Counted from the first letter of the stretch, positions 52,247 to 60,947 are shown. The stretch is DNA of 64,000 nt from Rhizobium aethiopicum (GCF_900094625.1 NZ_FMAJ01000009.1:124001-188000); one strand, 5' to 3'. Notes: a model not told the origin generated them from the sequence alone. Made by a program: numbers and translations.

Positions 52247-53320
52247 ATGAGCCAGTCTGGGAAAAATGGCCTGACTTACAGCGATGCGGGCGTCGACATC
52301 GATGCCGGCAACCTCCTCGTCGAGAAGATCAAGCCGGCGGTGCGCTCGACCCGCCGTCCGGGCGCCGACGGCGAGATCGGCGGCTTCGGCGGGCTCTTCG
52401 ACCTCAAGGCCGCGGGCTTTACCGACCCCGTCCTCGTCGCCGCCAATGACGGCGTCGGTACCAAGCTGAAGATCGCAATCGACGCCGATTACCACGACAC
52501 CGTCGGCATCGATCTCGTCGCCATGTGCGTCAACGATCTCGTGGTGCAGGGCGCCGAGCCGCTGTTCTTCCTCGACTATTTCGCGACCGGCAAGCTCGAC
52601 CCCGACCAGGGCGCGGCGATCGTCGGCGGCATTGCCGCCGGCTGCCGCGAGGCCGGCTGCGCGCTGATCGGTGGCGAGACGGCCGAGATGCCGGGCATGT
52701 ATTCCTCCGGCGATTATGACCTGGCCGGTTTCGCCGTCGGCGCCGCCGAACGCGGCAAGCTGCTGCCATCCGGCGATATCACCGAGGGTGACGTGATCCT
52801 CGGCCTTGCCTCCTCCGGCGTCCATTCCAACGGTTTCTCGCTGGTGCGCAAGATCGTTGAACTCTCCGGCCTCGGCTGGGATGCACCGGCACCGTTCGCC
52901 GAAGGAAAGAAACTCGGCGAAGCCCTGCTCGAGCCGACCCGCATCTATGTGAAGCCGCTCCTGAAGGCGATCCGCGAGACCGGCGCGCTGAAGGCACTCG
53001 CCCATATCACCGGCGGCGGCTTCCCGGAGAATATCCCGCGCGTGCTGCCAAAGCATCTGGCGGCCGAGATCGATCTTGCCGCCGTCAAGGTGCCGCCGGT
53101 CTTTTCGTGGCTCGCCAAAACGGGCGGCGTCGAAGTCAAGGAAATGCTGCGCACCTTCAACTGCGGCGTCGGCATGATTGCTGTCGTTGCAAGTGAAAAC
53201 GTCGCGACCGTTTCCGCGGCACTGGAAGCCGAAGGCGAAAAGGTCGTCACGCTCGGCCGCATGATCGGCCGCGACGAGGGTGCTGCCGGCACGGTCTACA
53301 CGGGCACGCTCGCCTTATGA
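52247..53320 (+). CDS. purM: Phosphoribosylformylglycinamidine cyclo-ligase
   Basis: Makes AIR in purine synthesis. The 357-residue chain begins LTYSDAGVDIDAGNLLVEKIKP, includes VAANDGVGTKLKIA, LVVQGAEPLFFLDYFA, the phosphate loop GGETAEMPGMY, ASSGVHSNGFSLVR and HITGGGFPENIPR. GGAG lies 7 bases before ATG 52247. The stop overlaps purN as ATGA. Confidence 0.95.
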   Translation: MSQSGKNGLTYSDAGVDIDAGNLLVEKIKPAVRSTRRPGADGEIGGFGGLFDLKAAGFTDPVLVAANDGVGTKLKIAIDADYHDTVGIDLVAMCVNDLVVQGAEPLFFLDYFATGKLDPDQGAAIVGGIAAGCREAGCALIGGETAEMPGMYSSGDYDLAGFAVGAAERGKLLPSGDITEGDVILGLASSGVHSNGFSLVRKIVELSGLGWDAPAPFAEGKKLGEALLEPTRIYVKPLLKAIRETGALKALAHITGGGFPENIPRVLPKHLAAEIDLAAVKVPPVFSWLAKTGGVEVKEMLRTFNCGVGMIAVVASENVATVSAALEAEGEKVVTLGRMIGRDEGAAGTVYTGTLAL

Positions 53321-53988
53321 GCACGCCGCGCAAACGCGTCGTCGTCTTTATATCGGGTGGCGGCTCCAACATGATGGCGCTGATTGCGGCCGCGAAAGCC
53401 GCCGACTATCCGGCAGAGATCGTCGGCGTGATATCGGACAAGGCGGAGGCCGGCGGACTTGCCAAGGCGTCCGCCGAGGGCATCGCCACCTTCGCCTTCC
53501 CCCGCAAGGATTATGACAGCAAGGAAGCGCACGAGGCGGCGATCTTTTCCGCGCTCGACTCGCTTTCGCCTGACATCCTCTGCCTGGCAGGCTACATGCG
53601 GCTGCTGACGGCGACCTTCATCCAGCGTTACGAAGGCCGGATGCTCAACATCCACCCTTCCCTGCTGCCACTGTTTCCCGGCCTTCACACGCATCAGCGC
53701 GCAATTGACGCCGGCATGCGCATCGCCGGCTGCACCGTGCATTTCGTCACGGAAGCCATGGATGAGGGACCGACGATCGGCCAGGCGGCCGTACCGATTC
53801 TTTCCGGCGACACGGCCGAAAGCCTTGCCGCCCGCGTGCTCACCGTCGAACACCAGATCTATCCGCAGGCGCTGCGGCTCTTTGCCGAAGGCCGCGTCAC
53901 GATGGAAGGCGGCAAGGCCTTCGGCAACGAGTCTTCCGCCGTCGTCCCTCGAGGCCAGCTTATTTCGCTGATCGGCGACCGCGCGTAA
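53317..53988 (+). CDS. purN: Phosphoribosylglycinamide formyltransferase
   Basis: Formylates GAR using 10-formyl-THF. The 223-residue chain carries FISGGGSNMMALIAA at the N-terminus, LAGYMRLLTATFI, the catalytic NIHPSLLPLFPGLHTHQRAI (Asn-His pair) and CTVHFVTEAMDEGPTIGQAAVPI (Asp). The ATG overlaps the purM stop by 4 bases. About 20 C-terminal residues extend past the common core. Confidence 0.95.
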   Translation: MSTPRKRVVVFISGGGSNMMALIAAAKAADYPAEIVGVISDKAEAGGLAKASAEGIATFAFPRKDYDSKEAHEAAIFSALDSLSPDILCLAGYMRLLTATFIQRYEGRMLNIHPSLLPLFPGLHTHQRAIDAGMRIAGCTVHFVTEAMDEGPTIGQAAVPILSGDTAESLAARVLTVEHQIYPQALRLFAEGRVTMEGGKAFGNESSAVVPRGQLISLIGDRA

Positions 53989-54034
53989 AGTGCAACCGCA
54001 CCCTCTCGGTCCCGCGCAAACCTCTCGCATGACA

Positions 54035-54080
54035 CGTCCCCTCGCCCGTTTACGGGGAGAGGGTTAGGGTGAGGGGCAGC
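54035..54080. repeat. Small palindromic repeat between purN and phnM
   Basis: CGTCCCCTCGCCCGTTTACG-GGGAGAGGG...TGAGGGG contains CCCGT/ACGGG and the outer CCCCTC/GAGGGG pairing. This form of short palindrome is common in rhizobial gaps between convergent genes and may also serve as a terminator for purN and phnM. Confidence 0.5.
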
Positions 54081-54102
54081 CATCAAGTTCTAGCGAAATG
54101 CA

Positions 54103-55272
54103 TCAAGCCGCCAGCGCCCGTAGCGGATGCAGCGTGCCGTCGCTATAAACGAAGCGACCGGCGCGGAATGTTGCGCGGATGCGGTTGATATCGCCCGGCT
54201 CGACCACGACCAGATCGGCGCGCTGGCCGATAGCGATTTCGCCGCGGTCCGACAGGCCGGCGGAGCGGGCGGCGTTGCCGGTCGCCATGGCGACGGCGGC
54301 CGGCAGGTCGCCTTCCGCCACGTCGGCGAGCTTGAAGATGCCGGGCACGAACGCGGCCGGGTGATAATCGGCGGCGATGATGCTGAGCAATCCAGCCTTG
54401 GCGGCATCGAGGGCGCTGAGGTTGCCCGACATCGACTGGCCGCGCAGCGCGTTCGGGGCGCCCATCAGCGTCCAGAGGCCGCGGCGGCGGGCCTCCTCGG
54501 CGGCAGGCGCGGTCACCGGAAACTCGCTGATGGTGACGCCGAGATCATGCATCTCGGCGACCTTTTCGACGCTGTCATCGTCATGCGAGGCGAGCGACAG
54601 CTTGTGTTTCAGCGACAGCGCGACGACCTCTCTGAGCTTGGCCTCGATCTCAGGATTGCTGCGCATGGCGATGCGCTTGGCGACGATCTCGGCAGCCATT
54701 TCCTCGGAGATGGCGCGGCGCTCGGAAATGCTGAGGATGTAGCTTTGCAGGTTGTTGTACTGGCCCTGCCCCGGGGTGTGGTCGGTGAGCGAAACCATGT
54801 CGATCTGATTGTCATTCAGCAGGCGCTCGAGCGCCGGAGCGGCGCCGACATTGGTAATTTCGTAGCGGGCGTGGACGCGGTGGTCGATCAGCAGATCGTC
54901 GCGCAGGCGGTTGATGCCCTCGATCACCGCGGACGTCGTCTCCAGCGAGCGGACGTGGCCGTAGACGCTTTCGGTGGCGAAGGACACGGCGGCGAAGGCC
55001 GTGGTGACACCTGCGGCGGCAAGCTTCTTGTCGAGTTCGTGGATGCCGAAATCGATCGGCATCGTCGCATTCGGCCGCGGTGCGATCTCGCGCTCAATCA
55101 TATCGCCATGGAGATCGACGAAACCGGGCATCAGCAGCCGGCCGCCGCCATCGATGGCGGCAGCCGCTACCGGCTCGGGCCGGATATCGGCGATGACGCC
55201 ATCCTCAACACACACGGAACCTTCACTCACCACCTCGTTTGGGAGTACGAGGGTGAAATTGCTGAGCCACAT
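54103..55272 (-). CDS. phnM: PhnM-like metal-dependent hydrolase
   Basis: A 389-residue amidohydrolase resembling PhnM, which cleaves pyrophosphate from the ribose-methylphosphonate triphosphate intermediate of the C-P lyase pathway. Features: MPGFVDLHGDMIEREIAPRP (PhnM-type HGD metal motif), ALERLLNDNQIDMVSLTDHTPGQGQY, SLASHDDDSVEKVAEMHDLG and ISEFPVTAPAAEEARRRGLWTLMGAPN. AGGAGA precedes ATG 55272. No other phn genes are visible nearby, so it is an orphan; another substrate is possible. Confidence 0.85.
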   Translation of the reverse strand: MWLSNFTLVLPNEVVSEGSVCVEDGVIADIRPEPVAAAAIDGGGRLLMPGFVDLHGDMIEREIAPRPNATMPIDFGIHELDKKLAAAGVTTAFAAVSFATESVYGHVRSLETTSAVIEGINRLRDDLLIDHRVHARYEITNVGAAPALERLLNDNQIDMVSLTDHTPGQGQYNNLQSYILSISERRAISEEMAAEIVAKRIAMRSNPEIEAKLREVVALSLKHKLSLASHDDDSVEKVAEMHDLGVTISEFPVTAPAAEEARRRGLWTLMGAPNALRGQSMSGNLSALDAAKAGLLSIIAADYHPAAFVPGIFKLADVAEGDLPAAVAMATGNAARSAGLSDRGEIAIGQRADLVVVEPGDINRIRATFRAGRFVYSDGTLHPLRALAA

Positions 55273-55419
55273 GGGCTTTCTCCTGACGGCATCGATGATT
55301 GCCAGACCGCAGCGGATAGAACCGCTTCGTGACAAACATATGAAATTTTCGAACGCCACAACCGCGATAGCGAAACCGTCTTGAGCCCAACCCAACGGCT
55401 TCCCGAGAGCGCTCATCCG

Positions 55420-56010
55420 CTATCGAAGTTTATTCCTGTTCAACAACGCCCATTGCAGCAGCATGATCGTCTTGGCGTCGAAGATCTCGCCGGTTTCGAT
55501 CATTCCGGCGGCTTCGTCGAGCGGGACTTCGAGAACCTCGATATCCTCGTGCTCCTCCGCCAGGCCGCCGCCTTCGGCGACGCGATCGGCAGTGTCGATC
55601 AGGGAGACGAAGAAATGGACGACTTCGGCAATGGCGCCCGGCGACGGGTAGCACTTGAAGAGGAAGCGCGCATCGCGCAGGTGGTAACCGGTTTCTTCCA
55701 TCGCCTCGCGGCGGATCGCCTGTTCGGGATGATCATCGTCGAGCAGGCCGGCCGGCACCTCGATCATCCAAGCGGGATCGCCATTGAGATGCACGGCAAG
55801 GCGGAACTGGCGGACGAGAACGACGAGATCGCGTTTCGGATCATAAAGCAGGATGCAGGCGGCCGGCGTGCGGTGGTAGACCTCCCGCTTCAGCTGCTGG
55901 GTCGCGCCCCTACTGTCGATATAATCGAGCAAATAGCTGCTCAACCGCGTCCACCCATTCGACAGCGTTTCCTCGCTGACGATCTTCACCCGTGATTTCG
56001 GCTGCATCAT
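55420..56010 (-). CDS. NudK-like Nudix hydrolase
   Basis: A 196-residue Nudix protein: the region PAGLLDDDHPEQAIRREAMEETGY is the Nudix box with RExxEExG; flanking YPSPGAIAEVVHFFVSLI closely follows the GDP-mannose pyrophosphatase NudK pattern. The likely reaction is hydrolysis of GDP-mannose or ADP-sugar. ATG 56010 has AGGA 6 bases upstream and overlaps the molybdopterin oxidoreductase stop as ATGA; ATG 56007 directly follows and is equally possible. Confidence 0.88.
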   Translation of the reverse strand: MMQPKSRVKIVSEETLSNGWTRLSSYLLDYIDSRGATQQLKREVYHRTPAACILLYDPKRDLVVLVRQFRLAVHLNGDPAWMIEVPAGLLDDDHPEQAIRREAMEETGYHLRDARFLFKCYPSPGAIAEVVHFFVSLIDTADRVAEGGGLAEEHEDIEVLEVPLDEAAGMIETGEIFDAKTIMLLQWALLNRNKLR

Positions 56011-58145
56011 GCTGCGTCCTTGCGAAGCCAGACCTTATTATCGTGAACAGCGGCCCCGCCATAGGGCGCGACCGGGTCGGCGCCGGTCAGGACGTTGATT
56101 CCCTCGCCGTCGACATGCGCCTTGTTCGGCCAAAGTCCCTCGGCAATCAGCACGCCTGATTTCACTTCGGTGGTGATGCGGGCGTGGATGCGCAGGTCGC
56201 CGCGGCTGTTGCCGATGCGGACGAGATCGCCATTGGCGATGCCGTTGGCTTCGGCGTCGGCCGGATTGATCATCACTTCGGGGCGGCCTTCCTTCTGACG
56301 CGAGGTCTTGGTTTCGGAGAAGCTCGAATTCAGGAAGTTGCGGGCGGGCGATGTGGCGAGACGGAAGGGATGCTCGGGATCGGCGACTTCGATGACATCG
56401 ACCTGATCCGGGAAGGCCGGAAGCTCGGCATACGGCCCGAGCACGCCGATCGCCGCCGGCGGCTTGTTCGGCGCCGGCTGATTGATCCAGTCCGGGCGGA
56501 AATGGAACCTGCCATCCGGATGGGCAAAACCGTTCAGAAAGTGTGCCTCCTCAAAAGCCGGCTGGCGATCGAACCATTTGTGTTCGAGAAAATGATCGTA
56601 ATCCGGCAGGCCGCTCGATTCGAGCACACGGTCGACCATTTCGCGAGCGGTGAAACCGAAGCCGGGGCGGTCGGCGACGCCGAGGCGCTTGGCCAGTTCT
56701 TCGATGACGAAGAGATTGGTGCGCACGGTTGGCGGCGGCTCGACCAGCTTCGGTCCCAGCAGGATGTGGTTCTGGCCGCCGGCGCGATAGATGTCGTCGT
56801 GCTCGACGAACATGGTCGCAGGCAGCACGATGTCGGCAATCTCGGCCGTTTCGGTCATGAACTGCTCGTGGACGGCGACGAAGAGATCGTCGCGGCCAAA
56901 GCCACGTCTGACGAGGCGTTGCTCGGGGGCGATGTTTGCCGGATTGGTGTTCTGGATCAGCATCGCCGTCACCGGGCCGCGATGGCGCAAAGCCACCGGA
57001 TCTCCGGTCAGTACCCGGCCGATCTGCGACTGGTCGAGCATACGGATATCGGCATCCTTCATCGTCCGGCCGGTCAGTTCCGCGTTGTTCATGCGAAAGA
57101 TATCGCTGTTCGAATGGAAGGCGCCGCCGCCCTCATATTGCCAGGAGCCGAGAACGGTGGCGACCGAGGCGGCCGCATGCATGGCGACCGCGCCATTGCG
57201 CTGGCGGGTAAAGCCGTAACCCAGGCGGAAGAAGGTCTTTTTCGTCGTGCCGACGAGGCGGGCGAAAGCTTCGATCTCCCCGACCGAAAGGCCGGTGATC
57301 GCAGCCGCCCATTGCGGCGTCTTGGTCTTCAGATGCGCTTCGAGGCCTTCGGGATCATCGGCATATCTCGCCATGTAGTCACGATCCGCATAACCATCTC
57401 GGAAGGCGACATGCATGACGGCGCAGGCAAGTGCGGCATCGGTGCCCGGCTTGACGATCAAAGCCATGTCGGCCTGCTTCATCGTCGGGTTGTCGTATAT
57501 GTCGACGACGACGATCTTGGCGCCACGCTCCTTGCGCGACTTGATGGCGTGCGTCATCACGTTGACCTGGGTCGAGACGGCATTGGTGCCCCAGATGACG
57601 ACGCAATCGGTGCGGCCCATCTCGCGCGGGTCGGGGCCGCGCAGCGCCCCGGTCGCCATGGTGAAGCCGGTCCAGGCCGGGTTGGTGCAGATCGACGAGA
57701 AGAAGCCGGAATAACGCTTGGCATGGCGCAGCCGATCGATCGAGTCGCGCTGCACCCAACCCATAGTGCCGGCATAAAAATAGGGCCAGATCGCCTCGCT
57801 GCCGTCCCTCGCCTCGGCTTGCACGAAGGCTTCGGCGATCTCGTCAAGCGCATTCTCCCAGGAAATCTGCTGCCACTGCCCTGCCCCCTTGGCGCCGGAG
57901 CGGCGCAAGGGATGCATCAGGCGGTCGGGATGGTAGAGCCGCTCGGCGTAACGGGCGACCTTGGCGCAGATGACGCCTGACGTATAGGAATGATCGTTTG
58001 CGCCACGCACGCGGCCGATGCGGCCATCCTCCGATATCTCAACCTCCAGTGCGCAGGTGGAGGGACAGTCGTGCGGACAGGCCGTGTGGCCGACCTTGCT
58101 GTCCAGCTTCGGGGATTTGGCTTCGATGGGGGTCGCAATGTTCAT
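56007..58145 (-). CDS. Molybdopterin-dependent oxidoreductase with 4Fe-4S cluster
   Basis: A 712-residue cytosolic enzyme of the DMSO-reductase superfamily: no Tat signal. The N-terminus binds a [4Fe-4S] cluster through ACPHDCPSTC (Cys23, Cys27, Cys31) and Cys60 in GVICAK. A bis-MGD fold follows, with IWGTNAVSTQVNV and SATMFVEHDDIYR-like LPATMFVEHDDIYRAGG, and C-terminal cap GDLVRIGNSRGDLRIHARI. The metal ligand could be Cys153 (SSICTNPAW), which I am not sure of. The natural substrate is unknown. ATG 58145 has AAAGG just upstream. Confidence 0.85.
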   Translation of the reverse strand: MNIATPIEAKSPKLDSKVGHTACPHDCPSTCALEVEISEDGRIGRVRGANDHSYTSGVICAKVARYAERLYHPDRLMHPLRRSGAKGAGQWQQISWENALDEIAEAFVQAEARDGSEAIWPYFYAGTMGWVQRDSIDRLRHAKRYSGFFSSICTNPAWTGFTMATGALRGPDPREMGRTDCVVIWGTNAVSTQVNVMTHAIKSRKERGAKIVVVDIYDNPTMKQADMALIVKPGTDAALACAVMHVAFRDGYADRDYMARYADDPEGLEAHLKTKTPQWAAAITGLSVGEIEAFARLVGTTKKTFFRLGYGFTRQRNGAVAMHAAASVATVLGSWQYEGGGAFHSNSDIFRMNNAELTGRTMKDADIRMLDQSQIGRVLTGDPVALRHRGPVTAMLIQNTNPANIAPEQRLVRRGFGRDDLFVAVHEQFMTETAEIADIVLPATMFVEHDDIYRAGGQNHILLGPKLVEPPPTVRTNLFVIEELAKRLGVADRPGFGFTAREMVDRVLESSGLPDYDHFLEHKWFDRQPAFEEAHFLNGFAHPDGRFHFRPDWINQPAPNKPPAAIGVLGPYAELPAFPDQVDVIEVADPEHPFRLATSPARNFLNSSFSETKTSRQKEGRPEVMINPADAEANGIANGDLVRIGNSRGDLRIHARITTEVKSGVLIAEGLWPNKAHVDGEGINVLTGADPVAPYGGAAVHDNKVWLRKDAA

Positions 58146-58227
58146 GACCTTTGTATATTGCAAGGCTTCTAAGGCCAAAAGCCAGAAAAACTCCGGATAA
58201 CGCGAATTCATACGGACATCAGCGAAA

Positions 58228-59097
58228 ATGAACTACCGCCACATCTACCATGCGGGCAATTTTGCCGATGTGCTGAAACATGCCGTGTTGGCCCGGCTGA
58301 TCCGCTACATGCAGAAGAAGGAGGGAGCCTTCCGCGTGCTTGATACGCATGCTGGCATCGGGCTCTACGACCTCTCTTCCGAGGAAGCGCAAAAGACCGG
58401 AGAGTGGCAGGGTGGCATCGGCAAATTGATACATGCGGAACTCGGGCCTCAGGTTTCCGAGCTGCTCGAGCCCTACCTCTCGGCAATCCGCGAACTCAAT
58501 CCCGAGGGCGGTATCCGCTTCTATCCCGGATCGCCGAAGCTTGCCCGCATGCTGTTCCGTCCGCAGGACCGGCTATCGGCGATGGAACTGCACCCCGAGG
58601 ATTATGCCCGGCTGCATCGGCTGTTCGAGGGCGATCACCACGCCCGCATCACCGAACTCGACGGCTGGCTGGCGCTCGGCGCGCATCTGCCGCCGAAGGA
58701 AAAGCGCGGCATCGTGCTCGTCGACCCGCCCTTCGAGGAAGAGGACGAATACCAGCGTCTGGCCGCCGGCCTGGAAAAGGCCTATCGCCGGTTTCCCGGA
58801 GGCACCTATTGCCTGTGGTATCCGCTGAAGAAGGGCGCACCCATCAAGGAATTTCACGAGACGCTGCAGGCGCTCGACATCCCGAAGATGCTCTGCGCCG
58901 AACTCACCGTGCGCAGCGACCGCGGCATCACGGGACTGACCGGCTCCGGCCTCGTCATTGTCAACCCGCCGTTCACATTGAAGGATGAGTTGCACGAGAT
59001 GCTTCCCGCGCTGAAGGACCACCTAGCGCAGGACCGTTTCGCCTCCCACCGCGCCTTCTGGCTGCGCGGCGAGAACAAGGTGACCAAGGCCGATTGA
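58228..59097 (+). CDS. rlmJ: 23S rRNA (adenine2030-N6)-methyltransferase RlmJ
   Basis: Methylates A2030 of 23S rRNA. The 289-residue protein opens with the family mark MNYRHIYHAGNFADVLKHAVL, has a SAM loop region LDTHAGIGLYDL and the catalytic DPPF motif (VLVDPPFEEEDEY). ATG 58228 starts the conserved N-terminus. Divergent from the molybdopterin oxidoreductase. Confidence 0.92.
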   Translation: MNYRHIYHAGNFADVLKHAVLARLIRYMQKKEGAFRVLDTHAGIGLYDLSSEEAQKTGEWQGGIGKLIHAELGPQVSELLEPYLSAIRELNPEGGIRFYPGSPKLARMLFRPQDRLSAMELHPEDYARLHRLFEGDHHARITELDGWLALGAHLPPKEKRGIVLVDPPFEEEDEYQRLAAGLEKAYRRFPGGTYCLWYPLKKGAPIKEFHETLQALDIPKMLCAELTVRSDRGITGLTGSGLVIVNPPFTLKDELHEMLPALKDHLAQDRFASHRAFWLRGENKVTKAD

Positions 59098-59132
59098 CCG
59101 GGAAACCGGCTTCGGGGATAGTCCCCGCTCGA

Positions 59133-59230
59133 GCGCGTTGCAGAGAAGTTGATCACGCTACACGCTTTAGTTCTCTGTTTTATGCATGTCGTTGTCCCAA
59201 AACCGCTGCACGCTTTTGGCCCATGCATTA
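59133..59230. repeat. Rhizobial mosaic intergenic repeat, copy C
   Basis: GCGCGTTGC...GCATGTCGTTGTCCCAAAACCGCTGCACGC...CCATGCATTA aligns with copy B (43588-43690) over its whole length; the inverted ends of copy B are degenerate here. It occupies the gap between rlmJ and the glutathione transferase gene. Confidence 0.7.
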
Positions 59231-59253
59231 GTCACAATCTCGTCAGGTACCTC

Positions 59254-59850
59254 ATGAAGCTTCTTTGTTCCCCCGCCTCGCCCTATTCCAGCAAGGTGCG
59301 GATGGCCGCGCATTTTCTCGGCATCGAGATCGACGCCATCCGGGTCGACACCAATACCGGACCGGCAATCCTGGTGGACAACAATCCGCTCGGCAAGATC
59401 CCTACGCTTCTGACCGATGACGGGGTTTCGATCTTCGACAGCATCGCGATCATGCATTATTTCGACCGGCTGACGAAGGGCGGGCTTTACCCGTCGAAAA
59501 ACGGAAAACGCACGGATGCGGAAGTGCTCGAAGCGCTCTGCGACGGCATTTGCGACTGCCTGCTGGCCATCGTCTACGAGCGGCGTTTCCGCGACGAGGA
59601 AAAGGTTCACCAGCCCTGGATCGACCGGCAATGGAAGAAGGTGACGGCCGGACTCGCCCATCTCGGCGCCAAGCCGCCGAAACTCGGCAAGAGGCTTAAT
59701 GGCGGGCATTTTGCGCTGGCCGCTACGCTCGACTATCTCGACCTGCGCTTCAAGGACCAGTGGGAAACCGATCATGCGCCGCTGATCGAATGGCTGGCGC
59801 AGTTCGAAAAGAAATTCCCCGCTCATCGCGAACTCAAGGCCAGCGCCTAA
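59254..59850 (+). CDS. Glutathione S-transferase family protein
   Basis: A 198-residue cytosolic GST: the thioredoxin-like N domain reads KLLCSPASPYSSKVRMAAHFLGIE, GKIPTLLTDDGVSIFDSIAIMHYFD (the glutathione-binding cis-Pro and Asp/Ser region) and the C domain is helical. The start Ser in SPYSSKVR is a typical GST active region. Substrate unknown. ATG 59254 is chosen because it matches the family start; an upstream ATG at 59149 would begin inside the repeat. Confidence 0.87.
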   Translation: MKLLCSPASPYSSKVRMAAHFLGIEIDAIRVDTNTGPAILVDNNPLGKIPTLLTDDGVSIFDSIAIMHYFDRLTKGGLYPSKNGKRTDAEVLEALCDGICDCLLAIVYERRFRDEEKVHQPWIDRQWKKVTAGLAHLGAKPPKLGKRLNGGHFALAATLDYLDLRFKDQWETDHAPLIEWLAQFEKKFPAHRELKASA

Positions 59851-59894
59851 TCCGAGAACGACAACAAAGCGTCTGCAAACAATGGGCGAACAGC

Positions 59895-59920
59895 AAAAAG
59901 CCGGGCGATGAGCCCGGCTT
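59895..59920 (-). terminator. Terminator of the outer-membrane barrel gene
   Basis: In the minus direction AGCCGGGC and GCCCGGCT form a perfect stem with a 5-base loop, followed by TTTTT. It lies 27 bases after the barrel gene stop; in the plus direction a weak arrangement follows the GST gene. Confidence 0.85.
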
Positions 59921-59946
59921 CTGCACGTTCGGAAGGGTCAATCGGC

Positions 59947-60582
59947 TCAGAACTTGACGCCGATGCCGAGCTTGACGCTGTTCTCGTCGTAACCGCGCGA
60001 GAAGCTGCCGGAGTCGAGGTCGTAATCCTTGCTCTGGTAGTCGGTGTAGCGGTATTCCAGGCGCGTCGTGATGTTGTTGGTCACGAAGGCTTCGACACCG
60101 GCGCCGACCGTATAGCCGTAGTTCGTCTTGCTTTCGGACGAGGTGTCATCGGAAACCTTGACGTTGCCGAGGGCAAGACCGGCCGTACCGTAGAGCAGGA
60201 AGGGGTTCATGTCGTAGCCGACGCGGCCACGGACGGAGCCGTTCCAGCCATATTTGTTCTCGACGCCGCCCGAGGAAACGTCGTCGCCGCTGTAGCCGAG
60301 ATCGGATTCAACGCCGTAAACAATCTGGCCTGCTTGCCAGTTATAGCCGGTGAAGACCTGGCCGCCGAAACCGTAGGTGTGGCGATCGGAACCGAAGTCG
60401 CCCATGTTGTAGGTGCCGGCGCCGCCGAGGTAGAAGCCCTCCCAGTTGCCGGCCGGCTTGACCGGGGCGTCCTGCGCAACCGGTGCTTCCGGAACCTGAT
60501 CGACGGCATCGGCCGCCTGAGCTGCGGAAACGCCCGCGATTGCAAAAGCAGAGGCCATGAGGCCAGCAATGAGTACACGCAT
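59947..60582 (-). CDS. Outer-membrane beta-barrel protein (Omp25/RopB-like)
   Basis: A 211-residue outer-membrane protein with a signal peptide ending AAQAA. The mature chain opens with NWEGFYLGGAGTYNMGDF and ends with VKLGIGVKF, a terminal Phe signature of an 8-strand barrel inserted by the Bam complex; internal strands alternate aromatic residues (YGFGGQVFTGYNWQ, YGTAGLALGNVKV, TTRLEYRYTDYQ). Relatives include Brucella Omp25 and rhizobial RopB. It is preceded by a 365-base AT-rich regulatory region with inverted repeats. Confidence 0.9.
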   Translation of the reverse strand: MRVLIAGLMASAFAIAGVSAAQAADAVDQVPEAPVAQDAPVKPAGNWEGFYLGGAGTYNMGDFGSDRHTYGFGGQVFTGYNWQAGQIVYGVESDLGYSGDDVSSGGVENKYGWNGSVRGRVGYDMNPFLLYGTAGLALGNVKVSDDTSSESKTNYGYTVGAGVEAFVTNNITTRLEYRYTDYQSKDYDLDSGSFSRGYDENSVKLGIGVKF

Positions 60583-60750
60583 ACTTTTCTCCTTTCAGTC
60601 CCGCGCCGCTTTTCATCTGTCTATCAGCGAAGCATTGGCGGGGAAATTGCCAGATGTCCCTTCCGGATCGAGACTGAAATTGGAACTGAATTGCGGATTT
60701 GAAAGAGCCAAATTGTGATATCATTGTGGCTGCCGCATGGCCGAAATTCG

Positions 60751-60770
60751 ATGTTGCTTGAGAGCAACAT
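60751..60770. promoter_or_regulatory. Perfect inverted repeat 1 in the barrel/SDR promoter region
   Basis: ATGTTGCT and AGCAACAT are perfect complements with a TGAG loop. It can be an operator or a small RNA hairpin. It lies 169-188 bases before the barrel gene start. Confidence 0.4.
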
Positions 60771-60815
60771 ACACTTCATTAACCTTACTCGGCAGTTAAA
60801 CTCGAAATACTTATT

Positions 60816-60835
60816 TTAAGAAATCGCATTCTTAA
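60816..60835. promoter_or_regulatory. Perfect inverted repeat 2 in the barrel/SDR promoter region
   Basis: TTAAGAA and TTCTTAA are perfect complements, six bases apart, in an AT-rich block. The form and spacing would suit a dimeric regulator. It lies 234-253 bases upstream of the barrel gene and about 113 bases upstream of the SDR start. Confidence 0.4.
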
Positions 60836-60947
60836 ATAATACATAGAATATCCCCGCCGAGGATGCAACCGTAGCCGCCTATTTATATAATCTACGCCCA
60901 CCCCTATATAGGTTGCACACAGACTCGCGGGATCAGAAGGCAAGATT

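Larger units (their letters stand above)
60583..60947. other. Regulatory region between the barrel gene and the SDR gene
   Basis: A 365-base divergent gap with unusually AT-rich stretches around 60770-60860. Two perfect inverted repeats are present: ATGTTGCT-TGAG-AGCAACAT at 60751-60770 and TTAAGAA-ATCGCA-TTCTTAA at 60816-60835. The barrel gene promoter must lie here and the SDR gene is read from a TTG at 60948. I see no coding sequence in it. Confidence 0.6.

Noticed and set aside
54127..57980. Long plus-strand frames opposite the PhnM-like gene and the molybdopterin oxidoreductase
   Set aside because: Antisense to well-supported genes; the predicted proteins are shadow-like and have no start-site support.
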